A DNA stretch of 20,541 nt from Firmicutes bacterium UBA5449. GTDB taxonomy: Bacteria > Bacillota > SHA-98 > UBA4971. The stretch lies in assembly GCA_002424305.1 (NCBI GenBank), contig DIQZ01000099.1, positions 1 through 20,541 on the forward strand, given 5' to 3'. The translations under genes were made by a program, and so were the position numbers. Each line of letters starts with the position of its first letter. Positions within the stretch are counted from its first letter, which is position 1. Positions 7,871 through 14,284 of the stretch are shown here, piece after piece. Below the pieces are notes generated by a model. That model made no database searches. It worked only from the letters and a program-made list of their open reading frames with translations, and had not been told where the DNA came from.

Positions 7871-8070
7871 ATGCTCCCACTCTTGTTGTCCCTCGCAAGC
7901 GTATTTCTGAATTACATTGACAATGAGTACGGCGTTCATGCTGCGGAAATGGTCGACAAGTGGATCAGCACGTATGAGAAGGATGGTTTTGCTCTTGTAG
8001 CAGGGTGAAGTACCCTGTGACCGTATCCAACGTTGATACTGAAGTTCAACGCATCAAAGCTGCAAACCTG
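7871..8070 (+). pseudogene. Unidentified coding remnant, probably frameshifted
   Basis: An ATG at 7871 opens 45 codons ending at TGA 8006-8008. The translation (for example YIDNEYGVHAAEMVDKWIS) reads like real protein. A second frame resumes at once from 8008 with KYPVTVSNVDTEVQRIKAAN, so the two pieces join if a frameshift near 8005 is assumed. It starts only nine bases after the fused transporter stop, with no good ribosome binding site. I do not recognise the family. It precedes the broken livG-livF copy and is probably part of the same decayed segment. It could also be a genuine small protein. Confidence 0.3.
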
Positions 8071-8245
8071 TGCAGGATCAGTTCGATTTGCAGGCACGGA
8101 CATAACCCGATGGGCACCGTATGACATAGCACGGCTGGGCCTGGTTCGGACATTTCAAATAGTGCAGACATTCCACGATATGACGGTCACTGAGAACGTA
8201 GTCACATCTGCTTTCCTGAGGACAAAGAGCTTCAAAGGTGCCCGT
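8033..8245 (+). pseudogene. livG remnant (middle fragment, Walker A lost)
   Basis: The frame translates to an unmistakable LivG middle segment: GSVRFAGTDIT, the DIARLGLVRTFQ stretch containing the Q-loop, and MTVTENV. Everything before it, including Walker A, is missing or scrambled, as are the signature and Walker B that should follow. Homology fades near 8230, and LivF-like sequence starts in another frame (+1) at about 8238. The TTG at 8033 is not a credible start and lacks a ribosome binding site. No ATPase could be made from this; it is the relic of a second HAAT-type operon or a duplication. Confidence 0.8.
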
Positions 8246-8825
8246 ACAAATTCGAGCAATCTCCGGGTTGGTACCACCCATGGAGGGGGAAGTGGAGTTT
8301 TTCGGTGCGCCGATACAGACAAAGCGGGCGTACGAAATTACAACCTTAGGAATCGCACACATTCCTGAAGGCAGGCATCTATTTACGAGAATGAGTGTTG
8401 AGGGCAATCTCCTTCTGGGGGCGCACATAGTTCAGGAGCAGACAGTGATAGTTCAAACCCTGGAGGAAGTATACGAGATCTTCCCTGTGCTCCGTAGCAG
8501 GCGCTCTCAGAAAGCGGAGACTCTTTCAGGCGGGGAACAGCAGATGCTCGCAGTACGACGTGGGCTTATGTCCGAGCCTAAACTGATCATGGTGGACGAG
8601 ATATCGCTCGGGCTCATGCCGACTATGGTAGACCGCGTATTGCAGGTCCTGCGTGAGATAAGAGACCGCGGAGTGACAGTGCTCATGGTGGAGCAGAAGG
8701 TGGAGAAAGCCCTTGCTATGGTAGACAGGGCATACGTGCTGCAAACCGGGAAGATTGCCATGAGTGGCACCGGGCGTGAGCTTTTGGAAAGCCCTGATAT
8801 ACGACGAGCATATCTAGGATTGTAG
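8238..8825 (+). pseudogene. livF remnant (N-terminus and Walker A lost)
   Basis: This frame of 195 codons carries most of a LivF: IRAISGLV (the segment that normally follows Walker A directly), HIPEGRHLF, the signature LSGGEQQML, Walker B LIMVDE, and LMVEQK in place of VEQN. Roughly the first 45 residues, including the whole Walker A loop, are absent, so it cannot bind ATP normally. The usual DEPS after Walker B reads DEIS, and ALAVRRGL-type drift is seen around the signature helix. There is no ribosome binding site for the GTG at 8238. It joins the livG fragment upstream in a different frame, which points to an internal deletion removing the livG 3' half and the livF 5' end. A domain-only protein with another role cannot be excluded but is unlikely. 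Confidence 0.8.
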
Positions 8826-8905
8826 GTAGGTAGGGAGGTGCTCGACGGCGCGGTGAAAGCCTGGCATATGATGTTATTGGAACAGGAGCTCCGGAGCGGT
8901 AGCGC

Positions 8906-8934
8906 TTGGTATTATCAGACGGATTCTTTATAAT
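8906..8934 (+). promoter_or_regulatory. Candidate promoter for the FUSC-like gene
   Basis: A perfect -10 box TATAAT (8929-8934) lies 17 bases downstream of TTGGTA (8906-8911; four of six matches to the -35 consensus). It would start transcription near 8941, about 47 bases before ATG 8988. It separates this gene from the decayed livGF segment. Confidence 0.55.
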
Positions 8935-8987
8935 AGAATTGAGCAATATGAGATTGACTAAACAGCCAATTCAATAGGTTTCGCGAG

Positions 8988-9521
8988 ATGAGTAATTTTA
9001 TGCTATTGAGAAATAAGATCAATTTACCTAAACCGGGATTCAGAAACATAAAAACCGCTCTATCTGTATTTTTGTGTATATTGGTATTTGAACTCACAGG
9101 TAGATCGAACCCACTAATTGCTTGCTCAGCTGCTGTTATTTGTATGAAGGAAACGGTGTACTATTCATATAAAAAAGGGGCAGATAGACTCATAGGGACA
9201 CTGCTGGGGGGCATAGTTGGTTTGGCATTCTTACTGATCAAGAATAGTCTGCTACCGGTGTTGCCCACCCAATCCGTAATTGCGGGACTCGGTGTTTTTG
9301 TTGTAATATACCTGTGCAATCTCTTGAATAAAAGCGATACGGCTGTGATATCAAGCATAGTGTTCCTTGCCATAGCAATTGGCGCCAGTGATACATCACC
9401 CTATCTATATGCGCTAAACAGGGTGATAGATACATTTCTGGGAATCATTATAGCATTGGCAGTCAACAAAACTATACATCCGATGAAAAGCGATAACAGT
9501 CAGTCAGGATTGGATATGTAG
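8988..9521 (+). CDS. Aromatic acid exporter / FUSC-like membrane protein, short form
   Basis: This is a small integral membrane protein of 177 residues with about six hydrophobic segments. The pattern fits the N-terminal membrane domain of the aromatic acid exporter family 1 / FUSC-like superfamily: FRNIKTALSVFLCILVFEL at the start, a cytoplasmic KKGADRLIGTLLGGIVG segment, and RVIDTFLGIIIALAVN near the end. Larger members have an extra soluble C-terminal domain, which is absent here. ATG 8988 is preceded only by a weak purine stretch (GCGAG); the ATG at 9000 is an alternative. Base composition is visibly richer in A+T than in the flanking transporter genes, suggesting a different origin. No partner gene is adjacent and the substrate is unknown. 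A link to aromatic amino acids via the nearby Trp T-box operon is speculative. Confidence 0.65.
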   Translation: MSNFMLLRNKINLPKPGFRNIKTALSVFLCILVFELTGRSNPLIACSAAVICMKETVYYSYKKGADRLIGTLLGGIVGLAFLLIKNSLLPVLPTQSVIAGLGVFVVIYLCNLLNKSDTAVISSIVFLAIAIGASDTSPYLYALNRVIDTFLGIIIALAVNKTIHPMKSDNSQSGLDM

Positions 9522-9912
9522 TTGTCCGTTAAGGTGAGGCCTCTGTTCTTGCCTGTCGCATTTTCCGAAGAATTCAGGTGAAGCTATTCTAATGTCGTTC
9601 AGCAAAGGTTGCTTTCTTCAGTTGCCGCGTATAGAATCCTGACCCTTACACCGAATCAGCAGCATTCAATATGACCGTGATGCTGATAAACTTTGCGGAA
9701 GCTATGAGTCAACTCGGGGTAGATGAGGCTGAAGTGACAGAACTCGTGGACCAGGTGGAATTTGAATGACACGGGAGAATCTATCGGCGAACCGGCGAAT
9801 TTAGCAGGCTTCATGTAACCATTTTTTGAGGCGTTCATCTATCGCCTTCAATTCTAATCAAATCACTCCACTTGATTCTTCTGATTCCAAGAATTACTAC
9901 AATAATAAGATT

Positions 9913-9939
9913 GCATCTTCAGAAGGAATTTGAAGATGC
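9913..9939. repeat. Perfect 9-bp inverted repeat upstream of the SorC-type gene
   Basis: GCATCTTCA (9913-9921) and TGAAGATGC (9931-9939) are exact reverse complements separated by nine bases. There is no following T-run, so it is not an intrinsic terminator. It may be a protein-binding site in the control region of the carbohydrate operon. Confidence 0.6.
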
Positions 9940-9965
9940 CTGTCGAATCCTACAAATGAACAACA

Positions 9966-9988
9966 GTACAACATATGAACATATGTAC
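9966..9988. promoter_or_regulatory. Candidate operator: paired CATATG palindromes flanked by GTAC
   Basis: Two CATATG hexamers (9972-9977 and 9980-9985) lie two bases apart, with GTAC at both ends (9966-9969 and 9985-9988). The element is 84 bases upstream of the chosen start of a SorC-family regulator. Such regulators often bind palindromes in their own promoters and respond to phosphorylated sugars. The binding assignment is inferred from position and symmetry only. Confidence 0.45.
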
Positions 9989-10072
9989 AACACGAGTATA
10001 GAGCATGTTTAGGTGGTTCGCGATTCTTCAAAGGGTTTTGCTCAGATGATTGCACAGGGGGGAATCCGGGAG

Positions 10073-11041
10073 ATGTCTGCAGTGAATGACGACTATCTGG
10101 TGACGAAAGTGGCTTGTATGTATTACGAGGAAGAGATGACTCAGCAAGAGATAGCTGACGTCATTGGTGTTTCGCGAATTCAAATTGTTCGCATGCTGCA
10201 GAAGGCACGTGACAAAGGAATCGTGAGAATCACAATTGATTCGAAGTTTCGAGAGAACGTGGATCTTGGTAGGCAGTTGCAGGAAGCGTTGAACCTGCAG
10301 GAGGCGTTTGTAGTAAGCGCACCGATTCATCCTGAGAATCTGTTTGACGCCATAGGTAGTGCTGCTTCAGATTACCTGGTAGCAAGGTTGAGACCCAACA
10401 TGATTCTCGGCGTATCGGCGGGTCGGACCTTAAGAGCAATGGTCAACAACCTTCCGCGACGTGAAACGGAAGGACTCAGAGTTTGCAACATAGTTGGCGG
10501 TATCTCATCATTGGGGGACCAGAGCGCACAGGAACTGGCATATCAACTCTGTGAGCGTCTCGGCGGTCGACCCATGATGCTTAATGTGCCGTTTCACGTA
10601 AGCACAAAACATATCAAAGAGACTTTGCTCGAGGATGAAAGAATCGCAGCTACAATAAAGGCGGCTCGCTGCGCTGACCTGATTCTCATCAGTGTGGGAG
10701 ATCTAAGAAATCCGATGCTCACAAAAGTTTACCGCCGTGAAGAAGTCTATCCACGCGACGTGTGCGAGCGCTTGCTCGACTACAAGGTCGTAGGGGAGAT
10801 GATAGGTTGCTTTTATGACATCCGGGGTGAGCAGATGTTGCCTGAATTGTCAGACCACATCCTCGGCTTCAGTATTCAGACTCTGAAGTCTATGCCCTCG
10901 GTAATAGCGGTTGCCGGAGGCAGTGAAAAGGTGCTTCCCATAATAGGGGCTGCACGTGGGGGGTACATAGACGGATTGATTACTGATGATGCCACAGCTG
11001 AGCAAGTCTTGGATACAGCAAGGGACATAGCAGATACATAA
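10073..11041 (+). CDS. SorC-family sugar-binding transcriptional regulator
   Basis: This is a cytoplasmic DNA-binding regulator of 322 residues, close to the usual 310-320 for the SorC/DeoR group that includes LsrR, SorC and CggR. An N-terminal helix-turn-helix lies at about residues 20-51 (EEMTQQEIADVIGVSRIQIV, then a recognition-helix tail with ARDKGIV). The rest is the sugar-phosphate-sensing domain: GVSAGRTLRAM, NIVGGI and a C-terminal VAGGSEKVLPIIGAARGGYIDGLITD-type segment, positions expected for effector binding. I chose ATG 10073 because AGGGGGG (10056-10062) sits ten bases upstream and the protein then begins at the normal family length; a GTG at 10013 would add 20 unrelated residues. 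Placed first in a run of sugar-catabolic genes, it most likely controls them in response to a phosphorylated intermediate made by the FGGY kinase. Confidence 0.9.
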   Translation: MSAVNDDYLVTKVACMYYEEEMTQQEIADVIGVSRIQIVRMLQKARDKGIVRITIDSKFRENVDLGRQLQEALNLQEAFVVSAPIHPENLFDAIGSAASDYLVARLRPNMILGVSAGRTLRAMVNNLPRRETEGLRVCNIVGGISSLGDQSAQELAYQLCERLGGRPMMLNVPFHVSTKHIKETLLEDERIAATIKAARCADLILISVGDLRNPMLTKVYRREEVYPRDVCERLLDYKVVGEMIGCFYDIRGEQMLPELSDHILGFSIQTLKSMPSVIAVAGGSEKVLPIIGAARGGYIDGLITDDATAEQVLDTARDIADT

Positions 11042-11094
11042 CAGTGATATTACATATCTGAATTAGAAACAGTCAATTTTAGGAGGGAACTTCT

Positions 11095-12123
11095 TTGAAA
11101 GCAGCTCGTTTCATAGGCGCAAAGAAAATCGCAATCGAAACAGTTCCGGACCCAATTCCCAATCGAGGTGAAGTGCTTTTGAAAGTCGATTATTGCGGCC
11201 TATGTGGATCTGAACGCCCGCAATACGAGGAAGGCTATCACCAGCATCAGGGACACGAAATCGTTGCTACGGTCATAGATGGAGGGCCGGGAGTTCAAGT
11301 TGAGCCCGGTCGAAAAGCCGCCATATACTTGACACGTTTCTGCAGCAAGTGTGACATGTGCTCAACGGGACTCTCTACTGCATGCACTGAACACGTAAGT
11401 AAAGAGAACATAGGTTGGGCTTGGCCCGGCGGATTTGCCGAATATGTAGTTGCGCCAGAGCAGAACCTGATGTATCTCGACCCTGAGCTTTCTCCGGAGA
11501 TGGGTGTTCTGCTTCTTGATACGTTGGGCACTCCGTTTCACGGGTTGCGAAGAGCTGACGCAAAGTCTGCTCAGCGTGCTTATGTGGGTGGGTGCGGAGC
11601 AGTTGGCCTTGGAACGATCTGCGTGTTGAAATCGTTAGGCGTTCCAAAGGTTTACGCGGTGGACAGAGGCGGTCTCCGACTGGAAGAGGCAGAGGCCCTT
11701 GGCGCGATCCCTATCGACATGACAGAGACAGATCCGGTCAAGTACGTGCAGGCTCAAGGTGGAGTGGACCTTGCGGTGGAAGCAGCGGGTGTGCCGGCGA
11801 GCCTGACCAACTGTCTCAGCGTAGTCAATTTCGGTGGCAGGGTACTTGCCCTTGGTGAGCAGCCTGATTCCTTCAAGCTCACAGTGGATTTGTCCACTCG
11901 GCTCAAAGACTTTGCCGTTCACAGAACGTGGTACTTCCCAATCAGCGAGTTTGAAGAAAATCAACGTCTTGCGGTAGAAGGGTTCTTCCGCGGCGCTGAT
12001 CGGCTGATAAGTAGCGTTTACACGCTTGACGACATGCAGCAGGCTGCTGATGCATTCTACTCGGGGAAGGCAGTGAAAGTCCTGGTCACGCCTAATCCGG
12101 TGCCGACTCGTCCTACTCTCTAG
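11095..12123 (+). CDS. Zinc-dependent medium-chain alcohol/polyol dehydrogenase
   Basis: This is a cytoplasmic NAD(P)-dependent oxidoreductase of 342 residues, MDR superfamily, resembling sorbitol, galactitol and threonine dehydrogenases. The catalytic zinc ligands are expected at Cys37 (CGLCGSE) and the GHE pair at residues 53-55. A structural-zinc lobe is present, with four cysteines spaced C-x2-C-x2-C-x7-C near residues 83-96. The Rossmann motif GGCGAVGLG lies near residue 165, and VDLAVEAAG is the usual fold element. TTG 11095 is the start: AGGAGGG lies about nine bases upstream and the protein opens with the typical MKAARF. It probably oxidises a secondary hydroxyl of a polyol or sugar to the keto form for the enzymes encoded downstream. 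The gap to the regulator gene is 53 bases. Confidence 0.9.
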   Translation: MKAARFIGAKKIAIETVPDPIPNRGEVLLKVDYCGLCGSERPQYEEGYHQHQGHEIVATVIDGGPGVQVEPGRKAAIYLTRFCSKCDMCSTGLSTACTEHVSKENIGWAWPGGFAEYVVAPEQNLMYLDPELSPEMGVLLLDTLGTPFHGLRRADAKSAQRAYVGGCGAVGLGTICVLKSLGVPKVYAVDRGGLRLEEAEALGAIPIDMTETDPVKYVQAQGGVDLAVEAAGVPASLTNCLSVVNFGGRVLALGEQPDSFKLTVDLSTRLKDFAVHRTWYFPISEFEENQRLAVEGFFRGADRLISSVYTLDDMQQAADAFYSGKAVKVLVTPNPVPTRPTL

Positions 12124-12126
12124 CTG

Positions 12127-12159
12127 ACCTGATAGAAAGCTGAGAGATAGCTATCAGGT
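12127..12159. repeat. Inverted repeat after the dehydrogenase gene
   Basis: ACCTGATAG (12127-12135) and CTATCAGGT (12151-12159) are exact reverse complements with a 15-base spacer, starting four bases after the stop codon. No T-run follows. It may slow 3'-exonucleases or attenuate the operon message. Confidence 0.6.
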
Positions 12160-12228
12160 ATTGGAGAGACAGCTGACAGACAGTAGATAGGTAGCAAATA
12201 AGCAGAATGCTGACATAGAGTTACGATG

Positions 12229-12246
12229 TTGCTGCTATTGCAGCAA
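12229..12246 (+). repeat. Short hairpin upstream of the isomerase gene
   Basis: TTGCTGC (12229-12235) pairs with GCAGCAA (12240-12246) around the four-base loop TATT. It lies 15 bases before the ribosome binding site of the isomerase gene and lacks a T-run. A role in message stability or translation is possible but unproven. Confidence 0.5.
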
Positions 12247-12272
12247 GCACCATGGGAAACGGAGGACTGAAG

Positions 12273-13238
12273 ATGGCAGAGGCAAAATGGGGCGCAGGCA
12301 GTTGGGTCATTGGCGGACACCGAGATCGCTTTGTGGACTATCACGAATCTCCGGCGCTTGAGACGAAACTACGACGCCTGGCGAAAGACAAGAGGATTAA
12401 AGGCGTAGAGGTGATATGCCCTTACGAAAATATAGATGTTCCGGTAATCAGAGAAGTCCTGAAGGAACTTGACCTAAAGGTAATGGCGGTCCTTGCCAGC
12501 GGGATCAATGACTTCGCATTCAAAACCGGCGGGATATCCAGAGGCAGTGAATCCGTGCGCCTCAAGGCTACACAGCAGATCGTGGAAGCGGCTGAGACTG
12601 CTTTGGCCCTGGACTGTGACATGGTCAACGTTTGGCCTGGGCAGGATGGGTACGACTACGCGTTCCAGTCTGATTATTGGGTAGCTTGGGACAGCATGAG
12701 AACGTCAATAAGAGAAGCTGCCACAGCATATCCAAATCTCAAATTTGCGCTGGAGTACAAACCATACGAACCCAGGGCAGCCTCCGCGCTTCCGTCTGTC
12801 TACAGTGCCCTCTTGCTTTGTCAGGATATCGGTCTTGACAACGTAGGCATCACCCTTGACTTTGGTCACGCATTGCTGGCAAACGAAAGCCCGGCGCAAG
12901 CCGCGGTAATGGCTGCAGGCTACGGCAGGCTGATGCATGTTCACCTTAATGACAACCACGGCAGGTTCGATGATGACTTTTTGCCTGCGACAGCACATAT
13001 TATTGAGACGCTCGAATTTTTCTGGCATCTACAGCGAGCCGGTTACGACGGGTGGCTGTCACTTGATATGTCACCTGCGAGAGAAGTTCCTGAAGATGCT
13101 GTCCGGTGGTCTTTAGATGCACTCGAAGTCTTGTATGAAAAGGCTCGTACGCTGGACAGGGCAGTTTTGGAGAGCGCGATCGAGCATGGAGATTCCATTG
13201 CAGCTTGGGATCACCTATTGAAGCAGTTGATGAAGTAA
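12273..13238 (+). CDS. TIM-barrel sugar isomerase/epimerase (xylose isomerase-like)
   Basis: This is a cytoplasmic metal-dependent isomerase or epimerase of 321 residues, AP-endonuclease-2/xylose-isomerase-like barrel. Barrel-end residues expected to bind the metal are visible: glutamate in FALEYKPYEPR, the Asp and His in LDFGHALL, the His pair in LMHVHLND, and the aspartate in WLSLDMSP. The EYKPYEPR and DFGHALLANESPAQAA regions resemble the RhaI-like group that interconverts aldoses and ketoses or epimerises ketoses. ATG 12273 is preferred because GGAGG (12261-12265) gives seven-base spacing; the in-frame ATG at 12252 lacks a site. Placed between a dehydrogenase and a kinase/aldolase pair, it probably makes the ketose that the kinase phosphorylates. 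The exact substrate cannot be read from the sequence. Confidence 0.85.
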   Translation: MAEAKWGAGSWVIGGHRDRFVDYHESPALETKLRRLAKDKRIKGVEVICPYENIDVPVIREVLKELDLKVMAVLASGINDFAFKTGGISRGSESVRLKATQQIVEAAETALALDCDMVNVWPGQDGYDYAFQSDYWVAWDSMRTSIREAATAYPNLKFALEYKPYEPRAASALPSVYSALLLCQDIGLDNVGITLDFGHALLANESPAQAAVMAAGYGRLMHVHLNDNHGRFDDDFLPATAHIIETLEFFWHLQRAGYDGWLSLDMSPAREVPEDAVRWSLDALEVLYEKARTLDRAVLESAIEHGDSIAAWDHLLKQLMK

Positions 13239-13240
13239 GT

Positions 13241-13265
13241 ATCGTAGCTACGATTATATAATCGT
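13241..13265. promoter_or_regulatory. Two overlapping perfect palindromes sharing one arm
   Basis: ATCGTAGCTACGAT (13241-13254) and ACGATTATATAATCGT (13250-13265) are both perfect palindromes and share the central ACGAT. The three arms can form either of two alternative hairpins but not both. They fill half of the 51-base gap before the hydroxyacid dehydrogenase gene. No T-run follows. Possible roles are an operator, a message-stability element or an attenuator. Confidence 0.6.
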
Positions 13266-13289
13266 CCATCGAAAGGAAGTGCACCAGCA

Positions 13290-14267
13290 GTGAAAGCAAT
13301 TATCACTGCCCCATTTCACCGGCGAGGCGTCGAGATTCTGTCAAAGTACATGGACGTGACGCTTAGCGGGTGGGGACAGACGCAAAAGGAGCTTACAGAG
13401 GACGAACTGATATCCGCAGCAAAAGGCTGCGAAATTCTCATAACCGAGGTAGAGGATATCACTGCCAGAGTGATCGACTCGTGTCCTGACCTGAAGCTTA
13501 TCGGATGTACGAGAGCGGTCCCTCGAAATGTCCATGTGAATGCAGCGACCGAGAAGGGTATTCCGGTATTCCATGCACCGGGCAGAAACGCTCAGGCAGT
13601 CGCAGAGCTCACAGTCCTTCTTATGATAGGCGTGGCTCGAAAAGTTTTCGAAGCCGAACACTTTGTCAGGGACGGCGAGTGGACTCCCGACGGCGAAATG
13701 CCTTACCTAAAGTTCAGAGGGGACGAGATGTGCGACAAGGTTGTCGGTATGGTCGGTTTTGGAGCAATAGGGCGCAAGGTTGCTGCCATCTGTAATGCAA
13801 TAGGATGCAAGATAGCAGCGTTCGATCCCTTTGTTACTGAGGCCCCTGATTACGTGGAACTATGCACGCTGGATGAGCTCATGCATCGCGCAGACTTTGT
13901 GAGCATACATTGCGCAGTCACTGATGAGACGCGCGGAATGATAAGCAAAGACTTAATCGCAAAGATGAAGCCTACTGCGTTCTTCGTGAATACCGCACGC
14001 GCTGCGGTTGTAGACGAGAATGCACTGATAGAAGCTTTATCAGAACATCGGATTGCCGGGGCGGGGTTGGATGTTTTCATGGATGAACCACTGCCGGCTG
14101 ACAGCCCGTTTTTTAAGTTGGACAATTGCGTGCTCCTGCCCCATATAGGCGGAGCAAGCCATGATGTCACGCGCCATCACTCAATCATAATTTCGGAAGC
14201 GATCGCTGATTATCTGTCAGGAAAAGGTGCGCGATGTGTGGCTAACCCCCAGGTTATTCATGGTTGA
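13290..14267 (+). CDS. D-2-hydroxyacid dehydrogenase (NAD-binding)
   Basis: This is a cytoplasmic oxidoreductase of 325 residues, D-isomer 2-hydroxyacid dehydrogenase family, resembling the catalytic part of phosphoglycerate dehydrogenase and glyoxylate/hydroxypyruvate reductases without a C-terminal regulatory domain. The NAD motif is GFGAIG (in VGMVGFGAIGRKVA), and an Asp follows the second strand (AAFDPF), which favours NAD over NADP. The catalytic triad is visible: Arg in FVNTARAAVVDE, Glu in FMDEPLP and His in LLPHIGGAS. The GTG start follows AAGGAAG about ten bases upstream. It may interconvert a 2-hydroxyacid such as glycolate, glycerate or an aldonate with its keto acid, handling either the incoming substrate or an aldolase product. 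The next gene follows after 17 bases. Confidence 0.88.
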   Translation: MKAIITAPFHRRGVEILSKYMDVTLSGWGQTQKELTEDELISAAKGCEILITEVEDITARVIDSCPDLKLIGCTRAVPRNVHVNAATEKGIPVFHAPGRNAQAVAELTVLLMIGVARKVFEAEHFVRDGEWTPDGEMPYLKFRGDEMCDKVVGMVGFGAIGRKVAAICNAIGCKIAAFDPFVTEAPDYVELCTLDELMHRADFVSIHCAVTDETRGMISKDLIAKMKPTAFFVNTARAAVVDENALIEALSEHRIAGAGLDVFMDEPLPADSPFFKLDNCVLLPHIGGASHDVTRHHSIIISEAIADYLSGKGARCVANPQVIHG

Positions 14268-14284
14268 GAGGATGTGCTCCTAAA

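Larger units (their letters stand above)
9522..10072 (+). other. Gene-poor region before the SorC-type regulator
   Basis: About 550 bases with no supported gene. A 32-codon frame starts at ATG 9671 and includes FAEAMSQLGVDEAEVTELVD, which looks protein-like but lacks a ribosome binding site and matches nothing I know; it may be a gene remnant. The second half is A+T-rich and holds an inverted repeat (9913-9939) and a CATATG-based palindromic element (9966-9988) just upstream of the regulator. No intrinsic terminator with a T-run was found after the FUSC-like gene. Confidence 0.6.

Noticed and set aside
7862..8900. Transposon or insertion sequence as the cause of the decayed livGF segment
   Set aside because: No transposase-like frame, terminal inverted repeats or target duplications were seen; simple deletion and frameshift explain the remnants.
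9656..9838. 60-codon minus-strand frame in the gene-poor region
   Set aside because: No ribosome binding site, no recognisable motif, and residue composition typical of non-coding translation.
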